Source: Trachythela sp. YZ-2020 (taxonomy: Eukaryota; Cnidaria; Anthozoa; Malacalcyonacea; Clavulariidae). Taken from it: a stretch of DNA of 64,000 nucleotides. Made by a program: the position numbers and the translations under genes. The number at the start of each line of letters is the position of its first letter. The first letter of the stretch is position 1. This document shows positions 12,761-23,111 of the stretch, piece by piece. The stretch spans positions 863,501 to 927,500 of the forward strand of contig JADLSH010000355.1 of NCBI GenBank assembly GCA_016169945.1, written 5' to 3'. The notes below the pieces were generated by a model. That model was not told the origin of the DNA and searched no databases. It saw only the letters and a program-made list of their open reading frames with translations.

Positions 12761-13763
12761 ATAAAAGTATAACATTATGTTTTGGTTTGCTATGATTTTC
12801 TTCACTGACCTACATCTAATAAAAATCTCACACACAAAAGTTGACCTTCATAAAAATGATACCGTAGGACTTAAATATCAACATTACTGAATGAAAGCAT
12901 AGAGTTACAAATTTTCACCATTAGTATTAAGCAAAAAATTGTTTCTTACACTCAACTACATGTTAAAGCCATAATCTTTGAAAAATATAACAATATATGT
13001 TTTTTCACTCAATATATAAAACTATTTTGATGACCCATTTTCATTGTTAAGTTTCACACACATCTGATGAATGCTCCCATTGAGTCTTCGTCACAAATTA
13101 TATATTTCATCAATGGATATGTTTCATAAATATTACATGTAATGTACACTAGAATCTAGAATCTAATTCAATCTATGCTATCCTACCAGCAGATATGAAC
13201 TTTGAACGTCAACGCTTGCTGTTAGTTTTGTTCTGACTTGCTGAATCCTATACAAGTAAATATAGTTTTAGAAAGATAGACAGACAGACAAATTTGACGG
13301 GTCAATTAACATCAGACAAATTCTATAAAAGTATATCTGGCTGTCAGTTACGCCTGGTTTCCATTTGGTCGTAACTGTAATATGAACAAGTTGTGTTTGA
13401 CAAGGTGAAATAGTCTGGATCTATCTCATCTTTTGTGTGCTGTATGTAAAACAGTCATTGCTGACTGTAGAGACATATTGATACTCTATTACAGTGGTCA
13501 CCTTGATATATTCACGACAGTTACAACTAGGGGGCTGTTTATATGGGGGCAAGCCAGTCCGGGTACCCAAGCTAGCTCGCTTTCCCGAGACAAATTTCAC
13601 CTGTGTTTACACAAGACTGTTCAGACGTGCTGGCTCACCAAAACAAAGCACCCGGGATAAGTTAAATATTATAAACAAACTTTCCTGAAATCATACTTTC
13701 CTGAAATCATACTAAGTTTTTCAGTTATAACCTACAGAAACAATCACAGAGACCCTTTAAGAT

Positions 13764-16700
13764 CTAAATCTGTTGAGAAAATGTCTTGAATTTTACCATT
13801 TTCCAACGTAATAACTTCACCCACTCGTCAGCTTCTTGTCTCGAACTTGCATAGCAGTAAAACGTTCTATATGGCATGACAAGCCTACAATATGATTATA
13901 TAAATCACGTAAAAAGTAAGGCAACATGTACCAACATTAGAAATTACGACATTAATTAATTACAATAAAAATTATTGAAGTTCAAAATTACTTGAAGCAA
14001 TTTGCTTTTCTCTGGCTGTTATCCTCTCCAATGTCCTGACATTTTGTTAAATCCAGTGTCCTTAATGGTAGATCATCCTAAAATAATGTATCACTAACCC
14101 ATTAAGCCACAAATGCAACCACTTTATCATGTTACTCTGTCTAACGCCAGACAATTGTATTCATCAAGGGGAAGTGTTGGGCATTAATGGGTTAACCAGA
14201 CTACCTGTCCATGTCTTTTGTTAACCCATAAAGCACAAGATGAAATAAGCACAAGCGCAAGCATGGTTCACACGATGAAATAAGCATAAGCACAAGCGCG
14301 GAACGCTTTGATGTGCTTATGCTAAAGAACGGAAGGTTTGATATCCTTGCGTTAATGTCGGAACGTTTGATCTCGCTTGTGCTTATCTCACTCGTGTGAA
14401 CCGGGCTTTAGAATAACACCAAAGATTCTTCAGTCTGCTGCCTGTGCATGATTGAACTAAATCATTTGAACACGACAAATGATCCTATACTCCTGAAGAC
14501 AACAAGCAAATCTTTCTGGTTTCTATCATATTTAACTTACACCCTTCACTTTATAGTATTTTAGGTCATTTCCAACGACGACAAACCATCTCGTTTTCCA
14601 GTTCTAGAAACAAAAAACGATTCAAAATCTTTATATTACAGTACTTATAGATATTAGACTTTGTAAATGCATTTAATCAAAATTAATTTCAAAATACCTT
14701 CACCCGTCCACCTTGCTTTGTTAGATAACCCTCACGTGTGGCAATCTATAAAAAAAATTAAAATCAAATTTTTTAAAATGTTTACTGACAACACTCTTTG
14801 GATAACACTTAGCATTTAATTAATATTAGTGCTATCCAGCCATGATCCAACTCAGAGTCTCCAATTTTGAAACACAATGGGAATCGGCAAAAAGGCCTCT
14901 CGGGTTTGCATAAATATCCTTATCTCGGCGTCTCATATTTTACCATTCGCCACCCCTAATATTGCAAAGGGAATAGAAGTTAAAGTATAATATTTTTAGC
15001 TGACACTCACAGCACGGTTGCCTTTATCTCGTACACTTTCATCTCGACTTTTCCCCCACTCTGCATGCACTCGCACAGTTTCATATTTTTCCGGTTCTTC
15101 AACATCTCGTGGATAAGGATATTTAAGTAACGTTAAAATTCCTGAAAGACAAAAATCCTCATGATCTATTTATACTGGATAAAAAATGTTCTCCGTAGAG
15201 GTCGCCGTCCAATAAGAGCCAATTGCCTTATTCTCTCAGTGTTTGGTAGAGTCAAAATGGAAACACTCTTCCTGTGTGCAATTGACTGGCAATATTATCA
15301 GACAACTGCATAATTTGCAGGAATAAAACCCACAAATGTCATGCATAGGCATAGAGAGCAACTCCAAGTTGAAGGGGCACTTCACCTACAGAAAAGGGCA
15401 CTTTGAAAAAACTTGGGAAGGCACATGCCTCCCCCCACCCCCAGTGACCCCCACCCCACCCCCCATGAGCCCCCCTGCAGTTCCTACGCCACTGATGCCA
15501 CAAACACCTTTTACATTGATTTAAAATTCACAACAAACCTGAATCGCCTCCAATTAATGGTTTATTCTCAAAATGCTCGACAAATTCATTGAGACAATCA
15601 AATTTGCCCATGCCAAATGTATATTTCTGTCCGTCCCAACCAATTTGGAAATGTTTAACAGAGTTTGCACATCTACAACAGCAGAAAATCCAGCTATATA
15701 CATGATCAGGCATTGTACCATTGTACACTTAAACCTGGACACTAAGAAATTTTCCTACCTGACAGACAATGAGAGTTTGCCTTTTTTGCTGGGTCTTAAA
15801 AGATAACTGCCATCGTCACCATTTGCCATCAATAATCCCTCGGACAGATGTCTGGTCATATTTGGATGATACCATCTAGAGATGAGATATAAATATATAG
15901 TACATACACACATACACACATACTGACCTGACTGGAAAGTTTGGAAATCGCGCAACCGAGATTTCAAAAATTTAATACAGAGAAATCAAAATTACACGCC
16001 CGATATCTTGGTTGTGTGATATAAACTTTCCATGGTGGCACGTACATACATTCAGTTCACTCCCCGTTGGCACAGAATAATGACGTATGTCAATAATCTG
16101 TGCTGTCGGGGCTTTTCAGCGACTGATCACAGTGACTGATTACAATCTGTTGTTTGTTTAGAACTGCATTTATACACAAACTAGCTTTCTCTTGGCCCAT
16201 TCTGAAACCCATTCAGCAACAAGAATAAATGTACTCTTGCATGATTTAATGTATATTTTAGCCTTGTGTCCTGAACAAAAAGCTATATATATTAAAGTAG
16301 TTTCATTGTAAGTTGCTTCCTTGACTACAGTACTAGTTCTGTGTTCTTTCCTTTTAAAAGTACTTTTATTAGTGCGAAAATATAGAGGTTTTAATAGAGC
16401 TATTACATCATCGTTAAAGCACAAGTCAGTACGTTGAAACACTTGAAAGTATTTGAATGAAATCATACGCAATATATTTGGCGCTATATTGCTAGTAACC
16501 CTACATTTACGTGATTTACCAACTTTAACCCCCGGATATAAAATAAGGAAGCTCTTACAGGCATTTAAATCCCAATTAGAACTATTTTATTGTAGTATAA
16601 TCTTAAGAACAATGAAGTCAGTTTAATATAATTTAATAAATTTAATCACAACAAAACAAACTTTAACCTTGCAAATTTGGCAAGTTTCTACACTCAAATC

Positions 16701-16847
16701 AACAAATTAGAAAGTCTAAACAAGAAATTACATGTATTTCAAAGCATTTACTTACGATATTTGTTCTAAATCTTCGTTGCACATAATTTCTGAGGAGTTA
16801 TTTGTGTGCTCGTGATCAAGTTCGCTTTCTTCAGGACTGCTCGCCAT
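13764..16847 (-). CDS. DAPP1: DAPP1/Bam32-like SH2-PH adaptor, eight coding exons, 263 aa
   Basis: A phosphotyrosine and phosphoinositide adaptor; vertebrate DAPP1 is recruited to PI(3,4,5)P3/PI(3,4)P2 at the plasma membrane downstream of PI3-kinase. Exons in transcript order: 16847-16756, 15875-15759, 15672-15539, 15141-15011, 14745-14698, 14603-14541, 14077-13992, 13884-13764. All junctions are GT-AG and phases join exactly (792 nt). The SH2 domain (about residues 32-122) has WYHPNMTRH, the phosphate-binding arginine in GSYLLRPS (R58), and NKPLIGGDSG. A linker follows with EKYETVRVH, whose Tyr134 sits where vertebrate DAPP1 has its regulatory Tyr139. The PH domain (about 160-255) has GYLTKQGG and WKTRWF, the basic inositide-binding pattern, and ends at EADEWVKLLRWK. 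Human DAPP1 is 280 aa. The first ATG has context aaaATGG. The gene looks complete and intact. The 5' and 3' UTR limits are not resolved. Confidence 0.92.
14257..14410. mobile_element. MITE with GGTTCACACGA ends
   Basis: GGTTCACACGATGAAATAAG on the left is mirrored by CTTATCTCACTCGTGTGAACC on the right (imperfect), with repeated ATAAGCACAAGCG inside. It lies in an intron of the DAPP1-like gene, between the exons ending at 14541 and starting at 14077. Confidence 0.6.
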
Positions 16848-17183
16848 ATTTTTTACTTCCGACAAAAGCCGATTTGTGCCGTGTAATACCGGATATTAAC
16901 GATGGGTTATTAACAGACGTCAGCAATTATTGATTTTACTACATATGGGCACCTATCGGCACTTCCCCCCAGTGGGCGAGGTGGGGCATCGCCCACAAAC
17001 TGGGTTTCAAAGTATAGATTTTCAGAGCGTAGGTGTTAAAAAAGCAGTTTCAACAATTTGTTCAAGTGCATGTCTGTGTACACTGTACAATCGTGGGGGA
17101 AGCCCCACCCATTCATGATAACTTCTGGATCATTAAGCCAGTTAATGAATCATTTTAGTTCAATATAATATAGGTGGGTCTCA
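16848..17183. other. Upstream side of the DAPP1-like gene
   Basis: It should contain the DAPP1-like promoter. No TATA box stands out. A CCCCAGTGGGCGAGGTGGGG GC-rich patch lies near 16968. Confidence 0.3.
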
Positions 17184-17458
17184 CCATAGTTAATAAAGAT
17201 AACATGGTTAGGAAACTCGGCACATTACAAACTACAATTGAATGGGATTTATGTTGAACGGTACCTGACCATGCACAAATCTTTTGTTTTACGTTCATTA
17301 ATATCTCAGAAACACGGTTTGGAGATTAAGCCCAAGCATTTCCATTGGTCGATTCATAAAAACACAATATATTCACTAACCATGACTGTGCACAAATGCA
17401 ACAAAAGCGAAAGCCGAGGGCCCGAGGTTCCTAACCATGTCATCTCTATTAACTATGG
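17184..17458. mobile_element. MITE with CCATAGTTAATA ends and TCTCA target duplication
   Basis: It starts CCATAGTTAATAAAGATAAC and ends with its imperfect complement (TATTAACTATGG). The arms reach inward about 38 bases to AACTCGG. TCTCA flanks both sides (17179-17183 and 17459-17463). No coding capacity. Confidence 0.75.
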
Positions 17459-18544
17459 TCTCACTGACTAAGATGCATTAGATGGTGATCAACCTGCAGT
17501 TATCAGAATGAGAAAATAATGTTAATTATTTTCATTTATATATGTAGCATCATAGTCTTGTATTTGGTGACAAATAAATAGAATTGAGAGATGTAGTTTC
17601 ATTCTATTGCTCCTAAGTGTATCAACATTTCTTAAGTTGACCATCTGCTCTGTATAAACACTTACTGAATCTCACCAATTTGACCATCACAAACACACAA
17701 CATAACATAACAAGACATAGTTACGGCACAAATCAATGCACCAATTTTTAATATTTACATTGATTAGAAGTGTACATATTTAGCTACTAGACTATACCTA
17801 ACACTACCTCAATCACTGGCAAATCAAATTATGCTATATTTAAACAGTCTATATTTACAAAATTAACTTGTTTCATGCAATTAAAAATATCATGCCAAGA
17901 CAAGAATTTTTCATAGAAAGCAGATAGTTATTTTGTACATTACACTATTTTACATGATGCGCTTAAAATTAATGGATGGTTTTAGTTAAAAACTAGGTGA
18001 GCTTCCATATTACTATCCCCCTAAAAGAAGTCACAAGGATTAGGATTTGAGCTGTATTTAAATAGAGGTTGTTAAAATGGAATTTGACCCTCGACACTGT
18101 TAATGCATTCTCCAATTGCACCTATTTTTCACTAAGCAACAAGCTTTATATTTGCCAAAAACAACTTTTCCCATTGTCAGAAATTTGGTAATGTATTTAG
18201 TCATGCAAGAAGGGTGTTAAAAGCCGAGTGATGAACGTCCCAAAATGACATCACAATAACTTCGATGCAAAGTTTTGTTAGTATTAAGTTAGGATTGCAT
18301 GGAAAGGATTACAATTGGATTATAGTATGGATTGGATTAGGGTACGGATTGGGGTAAGATTTAGGAGTATGCTGGGATTAGGGTTACTACCATCCATTAA
18401 TTTGATACAATCATACATGATCTCTGCATGATCATGTATGGCCTGAAGGCTAGTTATATACAAAGCAAGAAATAGATAACTTCCACTATCAAGTGCAGCA
18501 CATGATGTTCAACTCTGAAAGGAAAGACACTATATGTATTGACC

Positions 18545-18737
18545 TAGACTTGCTCCAAGTCTATCTCTTAAAGGGGTTTTTATTGGGGAGTTATAAAGGA
18601 TTGGGGAGTTAAAGGATTAAATTAAGGCGTGTAGCGGGCGGGCGGGAGGTGAGAAAATTGGGACCTTTATAACTTTGTGCGCCTTTTATAACTCCCCAAT
18701 AAAAACCCCTTTAAGAGACAGACTTGGAGCAAGTCTA
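18545..18737. mobile_element. MITE with about 52-base arms and 9-base target duplication
   Basis: It starts TAGACTTGCTCCAAGTCT and ends AGACTTGGAGCAAGTCTA. The arms continue through TTAAAGGGGTTTTTATTGGG. The 9-base duplication GTATTGACC is perfect at 18536-18544 and 18738-18746. Nine-base duplications with long arms point to a Mutator-like or Merlin-like source. It has no ORF. Relatives: 5906-6014 and a one-end fragment near 2410. Confidence 0.85.
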
Positions 18738-18887
18738 GTATTGACCTTGTGTTTGGTGGTAAATACATGTAATGGTAACATTTAGTATCATTTGCTTGCT
18801 CCAATATGTACCAATACATTTGAAGTTGACTATCATGTGTTGCACCATAGAAAACACTCCACTGAAACCCAGCAACTAGTGAATTGT

Positions 18888-19565
18888 CTAAATATGATAT
18901 TGTCCAGGCCGGTTTATTTCTGCTGGTACTTGCTGCAGCCCTTTCTCAGATTGCGATTTTATCCGTTGTTCGTTCAACGAATGTAGAGTTGGTATTTGTG
19001 CTAGCGTTTCAGCAATTTCTCGTGAATTCTCGCCTTGTCGCGCTGCAGTCGAAGACAAAACCGATTCAATGTCGACTCTTTGAGCCTTTCCTGCAGGTTC
19101 GCTTGCAGATTGAGTAGTAGAAAGTTTAATTCGATCCATAATTGCCGGACCGTTGGGCTGTGATCCAACGATACTTATAAGAGTGTTAAATTGTCTTTTT
19201 GTATCGTCTCGTTCTCGTTTTAGCCTGTCATTTTCTCGGGCAATTCTGTCTAATTCATCTCTTAAACTTTCCTTGTCTTTTTCTAAATCCATTCTTTGGG
19301 AAACTCGTTTATTTCTACTGCTTTGTGCATAGCCGCGGTTCTTCAGCGTACGTCTTCGTTGTTTTATGAGGGCTACATCATGGTCGGACTTTCCGCGTAA
19401 ACGCGTGTTTAAATCTTTTACAGATAAACTTACAAGCTCGTCATCGCTTATCCCTGCAATAGGACTGCCAATATTTGTATTGTCTACCATGGATAAAGCA
19501 TCATTTTCATATCTTTCGCCTGTTTGCGTTTCGTCCTCTTGCAGTTCAATTTGTTGTGCCGCCAT
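18888..19565 (-). CDS. Maf-family bZIP transcription factor, small-Maf-like, single exon, 225 aa
   Basis: A nuclear DNA-binding protein of the Maf family. Small Mafs dimerise with CNC factors such as NRF2 on MARE/ARE sites. The Maf-specific extended homology region is at residues 40-66 ([18 protein letters not shown]). The basic region at 68-90 has [15 protein letters not shown] leucine zipper follows at about 93-130. There is no long acidic transactivation domain before the homology region, so it resembles small Mafs, yet it carries about 95 residues after the zipper, longer than vertebrate MafF/G/K. The cysteine normally found in the basic region (ASCR or QSCR) is serine here (QSSRNKR). I chose ATG 19565 (context gcaATGG); the frame is open further upstream but offers no better ATG. 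No introns are visible. It could also be a Maf outside the small/large split. Confidence 0.85.
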   Translation of the reverse strand: MAAQQIELQEDETQTGERYENDALSMVDNTNIGSPIAGISDDELVSLSVKDLNTRLRGKSDHDVALIKQRRRTLKNRGYAQSSRNKRVSQRMDLEKDKESLRDELDRIARENDRLKRERDDTKRQFNTLISIVGSQPNGPAIMDRIKLSTTQSASEPAGKAQRVDIESVLSSTAARQGENSREIAETLAQIPTLHSLNEQRIKSQSEKGLQQVPAEINRPGQYHI

Positions 19566-19944
19566 TGCGATATTACGATCATCACATATACCACAATCCC
19601 TCACGGTGCATGCAATATTTTTTTCAATTTTTCAAAAATTCTCTCAGAAATACTGCAAATATTTAGCCCTTTTCCTGTTAAATGTTGTAAGGTTGTGTGT
19701 TTGCAGGTATTGGGAAGTTAAATTGGGTATATAAATGGGAAAATTTTGTAAAAAGGAATTAGATTAAAATTATGGCGAATTTTATGAGCGAGGCATTGCC
19801 GCACTTTGATGTTAGGATACACAAATAATCGCACTAAATAAGCCGTTTCAGTTTTGCTGTTTGACGTTAGTAGAGGCGTTCATGCAAACATCGTCATCAT
19901 TTTTAAGTTTAGGCAATAAAAATTTTTGGGGTGAACCTTTAGTC

Positions 19945-20058
19945 GAAAGTTATTTAATAAGCGCCGCTCCCGGTTAAACGCCGCTCCCGATTAAGCGCCG
20001 CACTCAGGATCAGAAAAATTTAATAAGCGCCGCGGCGCTAAAACGAGCATTTACGGTA
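19945..20058. repeat. CGCCGC-rich dispersed repeat
   Basis: Three or four spaced AAGCGCCGC blocks (for example CGCCGCTCCCGATTAAGCG) end with a GCATTTACGGTAT segment. It looks like an old dispersed element. No frame or complete ends are visible. Confidence 0.4.
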
Positions 20059-20139
20059 TATCGTTATGTTATTACGGATCACGAATATATATATATGACG
20101 TCATTAATATGGATGGCAAATTCTAAAATCTAAACTACG

Positions 20140-20672
20140 AAAGCTACAAAGCTGACTGTCTCCGGGTTTTTTTTCTAGATCACTATTAGGAGAGCTCACC
20201 AAATTTTTTGGGTTCATACAATTATTTCTCCCTGATTAATTACGGCGTTTTGAAAAATATTTTTGCTGACGTCAGCATTATTTTCAAAGGCTGTGAAAAC
20301 TATGTTATACATACAATTTGGTTGTAAAATGCTTGGTTGAGGTTAACAAGTGATGTTTATCCAACCTTAATAAGATTCAAAACATTTGTTTTTTCTCCGC
20401 CATTTTGGTGGACCAAATTGCGTTGAATTACTCCACCAACATGGCGGCCAAAAATAAAATGCTAATATAAGGGCCAGAATCTTTGGATTATTTTTAAGTT
20501 TGGATTAGGCATCACCTATTAACCTTAATGCTGACATCAGCAATAATATTTTTCAAAACCCTGTAACTCAGGGATAAATCATTGTATCGAACCAAAATAT
20601 TTGGTGAACACTCTTAGTAACGATATACGGAACATATAAAACAGCCAGCTTTGTAGCTTGTGTTTTGTTTAT
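20140..20672. mobile_element. Foldback element with about 150-base arms
   Basis: AAGCTACAAAGCTG at the left is mirrored near 20645-20660. The arms stay similar through CACCAAAT, the TTTATCCCTGA-like block and GCTGACGTCAGCATTA. The centre holds two opposed GCCATTTTGGTGG / CCACCAACATGGCGG segments. Confidence 0.65.
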
Positions 20673-20706
20673 CGATTTTACATTGAATAATAAATACAAT
20701 GCCTGT

Positions 20707-21079
20707 CAGGGCCTTTTTTAACTAATGTACTGGAGGGGCCAAAGCCCCCCAGCCCCCATGTTGCTCCCCCCCCCAGTAAGCTATTTTGGGCCCCCCAGTG
20801 AAGGTCCCTTCTGTCCAAAGTATAAGCAAAAAAGGGAAAAAACTGAGTTTAGAGGAAAGTTATGGTATTCTCACAACAAAACCTGGCTTCGTTTAGATGG
20901 GATATATCAAAAATTGTCTCAGGAAATCAAGCCACAGAGACTCAAGAATACAAAAAAATTCTGGGGGAGGACCCCCAAACCTCCCTTCACCTTCCCACAC
21001 CTGTAATACACCACCTGCTTGTTACGTCCCCTTTCGATGATGCCCCCCCCCCACTAACGATTTCTTAAAAAAGGCCCTG
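20707..21079. mobile_element. hAT-type MITE, 373 bases
   Basis: Perfect 15-base ends CAGGGCCTTTTTTAA, and an exact 8-base target duplication ATGCCTGT at 20699-20706 and 21080-21087. An 8-base duplication with CAGGG ends is the hAT signature. The interior has C-runs and no transposase, so it is non-autonomous. Confidence 0.92.
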
Positions 21080-21895
21080 ATGCCTGTACAAGTGAAAGTT
21101 TTATACGGACATAACTACGATCGTCAAAACATAGGTAAAACATATTATATTTGATCTGAAACCTCGCTACTACGTTCATACAACAATATGGGCGGAACCT
21201 ACAAATGTGTATAAAAATAACTCCAAACGTGTGCGTTTGAAACGTAAACAAACGTGGAAAAACGTTTGCAGTTGACGGTTGCAAATGGTAGTATGCATGA
21301 TATACGACTTGCCTTGTTTATATATTGAACATAAAACAAGGCAAGGAAATGAGTCAAAACATAACTTAACTCAGATCACGCTGGCGGAGTTATGCAGTCT
21401 CTGAGTGCCCTCTAGTTAACTATATGATAATTTGGAGGATTGCAATGTGAAGTTTACCGCGTTGTCCTATTCTTGTAATCCGTTTATCCCCCTTTGAAGT
21501 TCTACTTCTGGGGGGGGGGGGGGCTATAGCCTTCTTAGCCCCCCTGTTCCGTCGCCCCTGCTTATTTCATTAGATATTATGTCTTTCTTTTTTTAGATGA
21601 TCTATATTTATAAACCTATTCTTTGGGTTTATTGTAGGTGTTTCCAGCATGTTGTACGCGAGTGAATGTTACATGTCAATCACTGTCAATAGTTCAACGC
21701 TGTCAATATATTAATATACTACTCTCTAGCGAAGGTTGTTCTGTTACCTGATTCGCTGGTTATGATCACATGATTACGTGTCACATGACCTTGTGACAAA
21801 CAGATTTGTCCTCCTCGTCACGTCCTCGTGTTCTCGTGGTCCTGATGGAAGAAGAAGAAACATTTACGCCGTTTTATTGAAGTTTTCCTGTTAAA

Positions 21896-22050
21896 ATGAA
21901 GTCAACAAAAAGGTAAATATTTATATTTTACATCACTAGTTGTTCTAATATATTTTTTTAAAAGAAAAAGTCGATAATTACAGGCAGAACGGCATTATAT
22001 CATCCGTCAAAAATACGCCGAACAGCGCGAACGTCCGCGAACGTCCGTGA
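21896..22050 (+). other. Short two-exon reading frame, copy A of a duplicated 5' gene module
   Basis: The ATG at 21896 opens MKSTKR, then a donor GTAAAT at 21913 and an acceptor TTACAG before 21984 rejoin a frame that ends at TGA 22048-22050 (27 codons). The same ATG, donor, acceptor and first nine residues (with one change, MKPTKRQNG) occur on the minus strand at about 53000-53260. Sequence upstream of the ATG is alike as well. I do not recognise the product. It may be the 5' end of a decayed gene family or of a transposon. Confidence 0.35.
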
Positions 22051-22089
22051 ACGCGAATATGAAAAATTTCAACTCAAATATAAAAGCAT

Positions 22090-22172
22090 TTAAAAAGTGT
22101 TTATAAAAAGTGTTTATAAAAAGTGTTTATAAAAAGTGTTTATAAAAAGTGTTTATAAAAAGTGTTTACAAA
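22090..22172. repeat. 13-base tandem repeat ATAAAAAGTGTTT, about six copies
   Basis: Near-perfect copies of ATAAAAAGTGTTT run directly after the duplicated 5' module. The minus-strand copy of the module at 53 kb has only one such unit, so the expansion followed the duplication. Confidence 0.9.
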
Positions 22173-22464
22173 GCCAACTGTGTTCGTTTGGATTCCTCGA
22201 ACAGTTATTGCTTTACTCTTTGATGGCTAAAATATACCAAATTGAGACGGTTTTAATACATTCCCATTCTTGAATAAACTTTATTATGTATATAGTCGTT
22301 ACAAACATAGGCGTGTGTCAGGTCGTTTCGTCCCCTACCGTTTCAAATATGTTCCTTTGGATAATCTAACCAATGTTGTAAACAGAATATCCTTCTTACA
22401 AAAACCGTCAAACAACTATACCATGGTCCGTGGATAATGAACGGACTAATGAACCACTCAAAAA

Positions 22465-22916
22465 GTGAAAGCCAAGGCAAAAATAATGTTTAAAACGCTC
22501 AATAACATGGGACCAAACTCACTAAAAGAATTATTTACTTTCAAAACGGGAATATTAGACCACAGTCTTCGTGACAGCTCAAGTAGTCAATACGCTTGCC
22601 ATAGCCAAAACGAACAACATGAAGAACAGTTTCATGTACGATGGAGCTTCCATATGGAACTCCCTACCAGAAAATATAAGAGAAATTAAATCAATCTCAA
22701 GTTTTAAAAGAAAAATCGCTACTCTTAGCTTATAAAATCACATGATTCTTAATGTAAATAGATACTTAATATTTGTATATTTGTAACTGCTTGATACTTT
22801 TTTATTTTTTATATACTTGTAACTATTTGTTAATATTTTACACGCCCATTGTGGAAACCAGCTTTAGCTGACAATGTTAGCGTGGTTAAATAAAGTTATC
22901 ATTATCATCATCAACG
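22465..22916 (+). mobile_element. 5'-truncated LINE tail (CR1/L2/jockey-like)
   Basis: Only the last part of a reverse-transcriptase ORF remains. It reads KIMFKTLNNMGPNSLKELFTF, then shifts +1 between about 22590 and 22634 and continues in a second frame (YDGASIWNSLPENIREI ... FKRKIATLSL) to a stop at 22733-22735. The 3' UTR runs to a TTATCATTATCATCATCA microsatellite tail at about 22916, typical of CR1/L2 elements. Dead copy. Confidence 0.8.
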
Positions 22917-23111
22917 TTAAGAAATTAAAATATCAAGTTCGAAGCACTTTAAAAATATTTTTAAACAGCTGATTTAATTGTTGAAGATATATTTACAACT
23001 ATTTATAGTGAAGATAACAGTATTTGCTTGGCTGCCTATGGTTCTGCAGCCGCAAACCAGATTTATAAAACCATGGTAGCCCAAAAATCGCCAGTAAAGT
23101 GTAGCTTTTAA

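Noticed and set aside
19565..19604. A longer N-terminus for the Maf protein
   Set aside because: The upstream extension begins with a GTG codon and not ATG; ATG 19565 has the better context and fits small-Maf N-termini.
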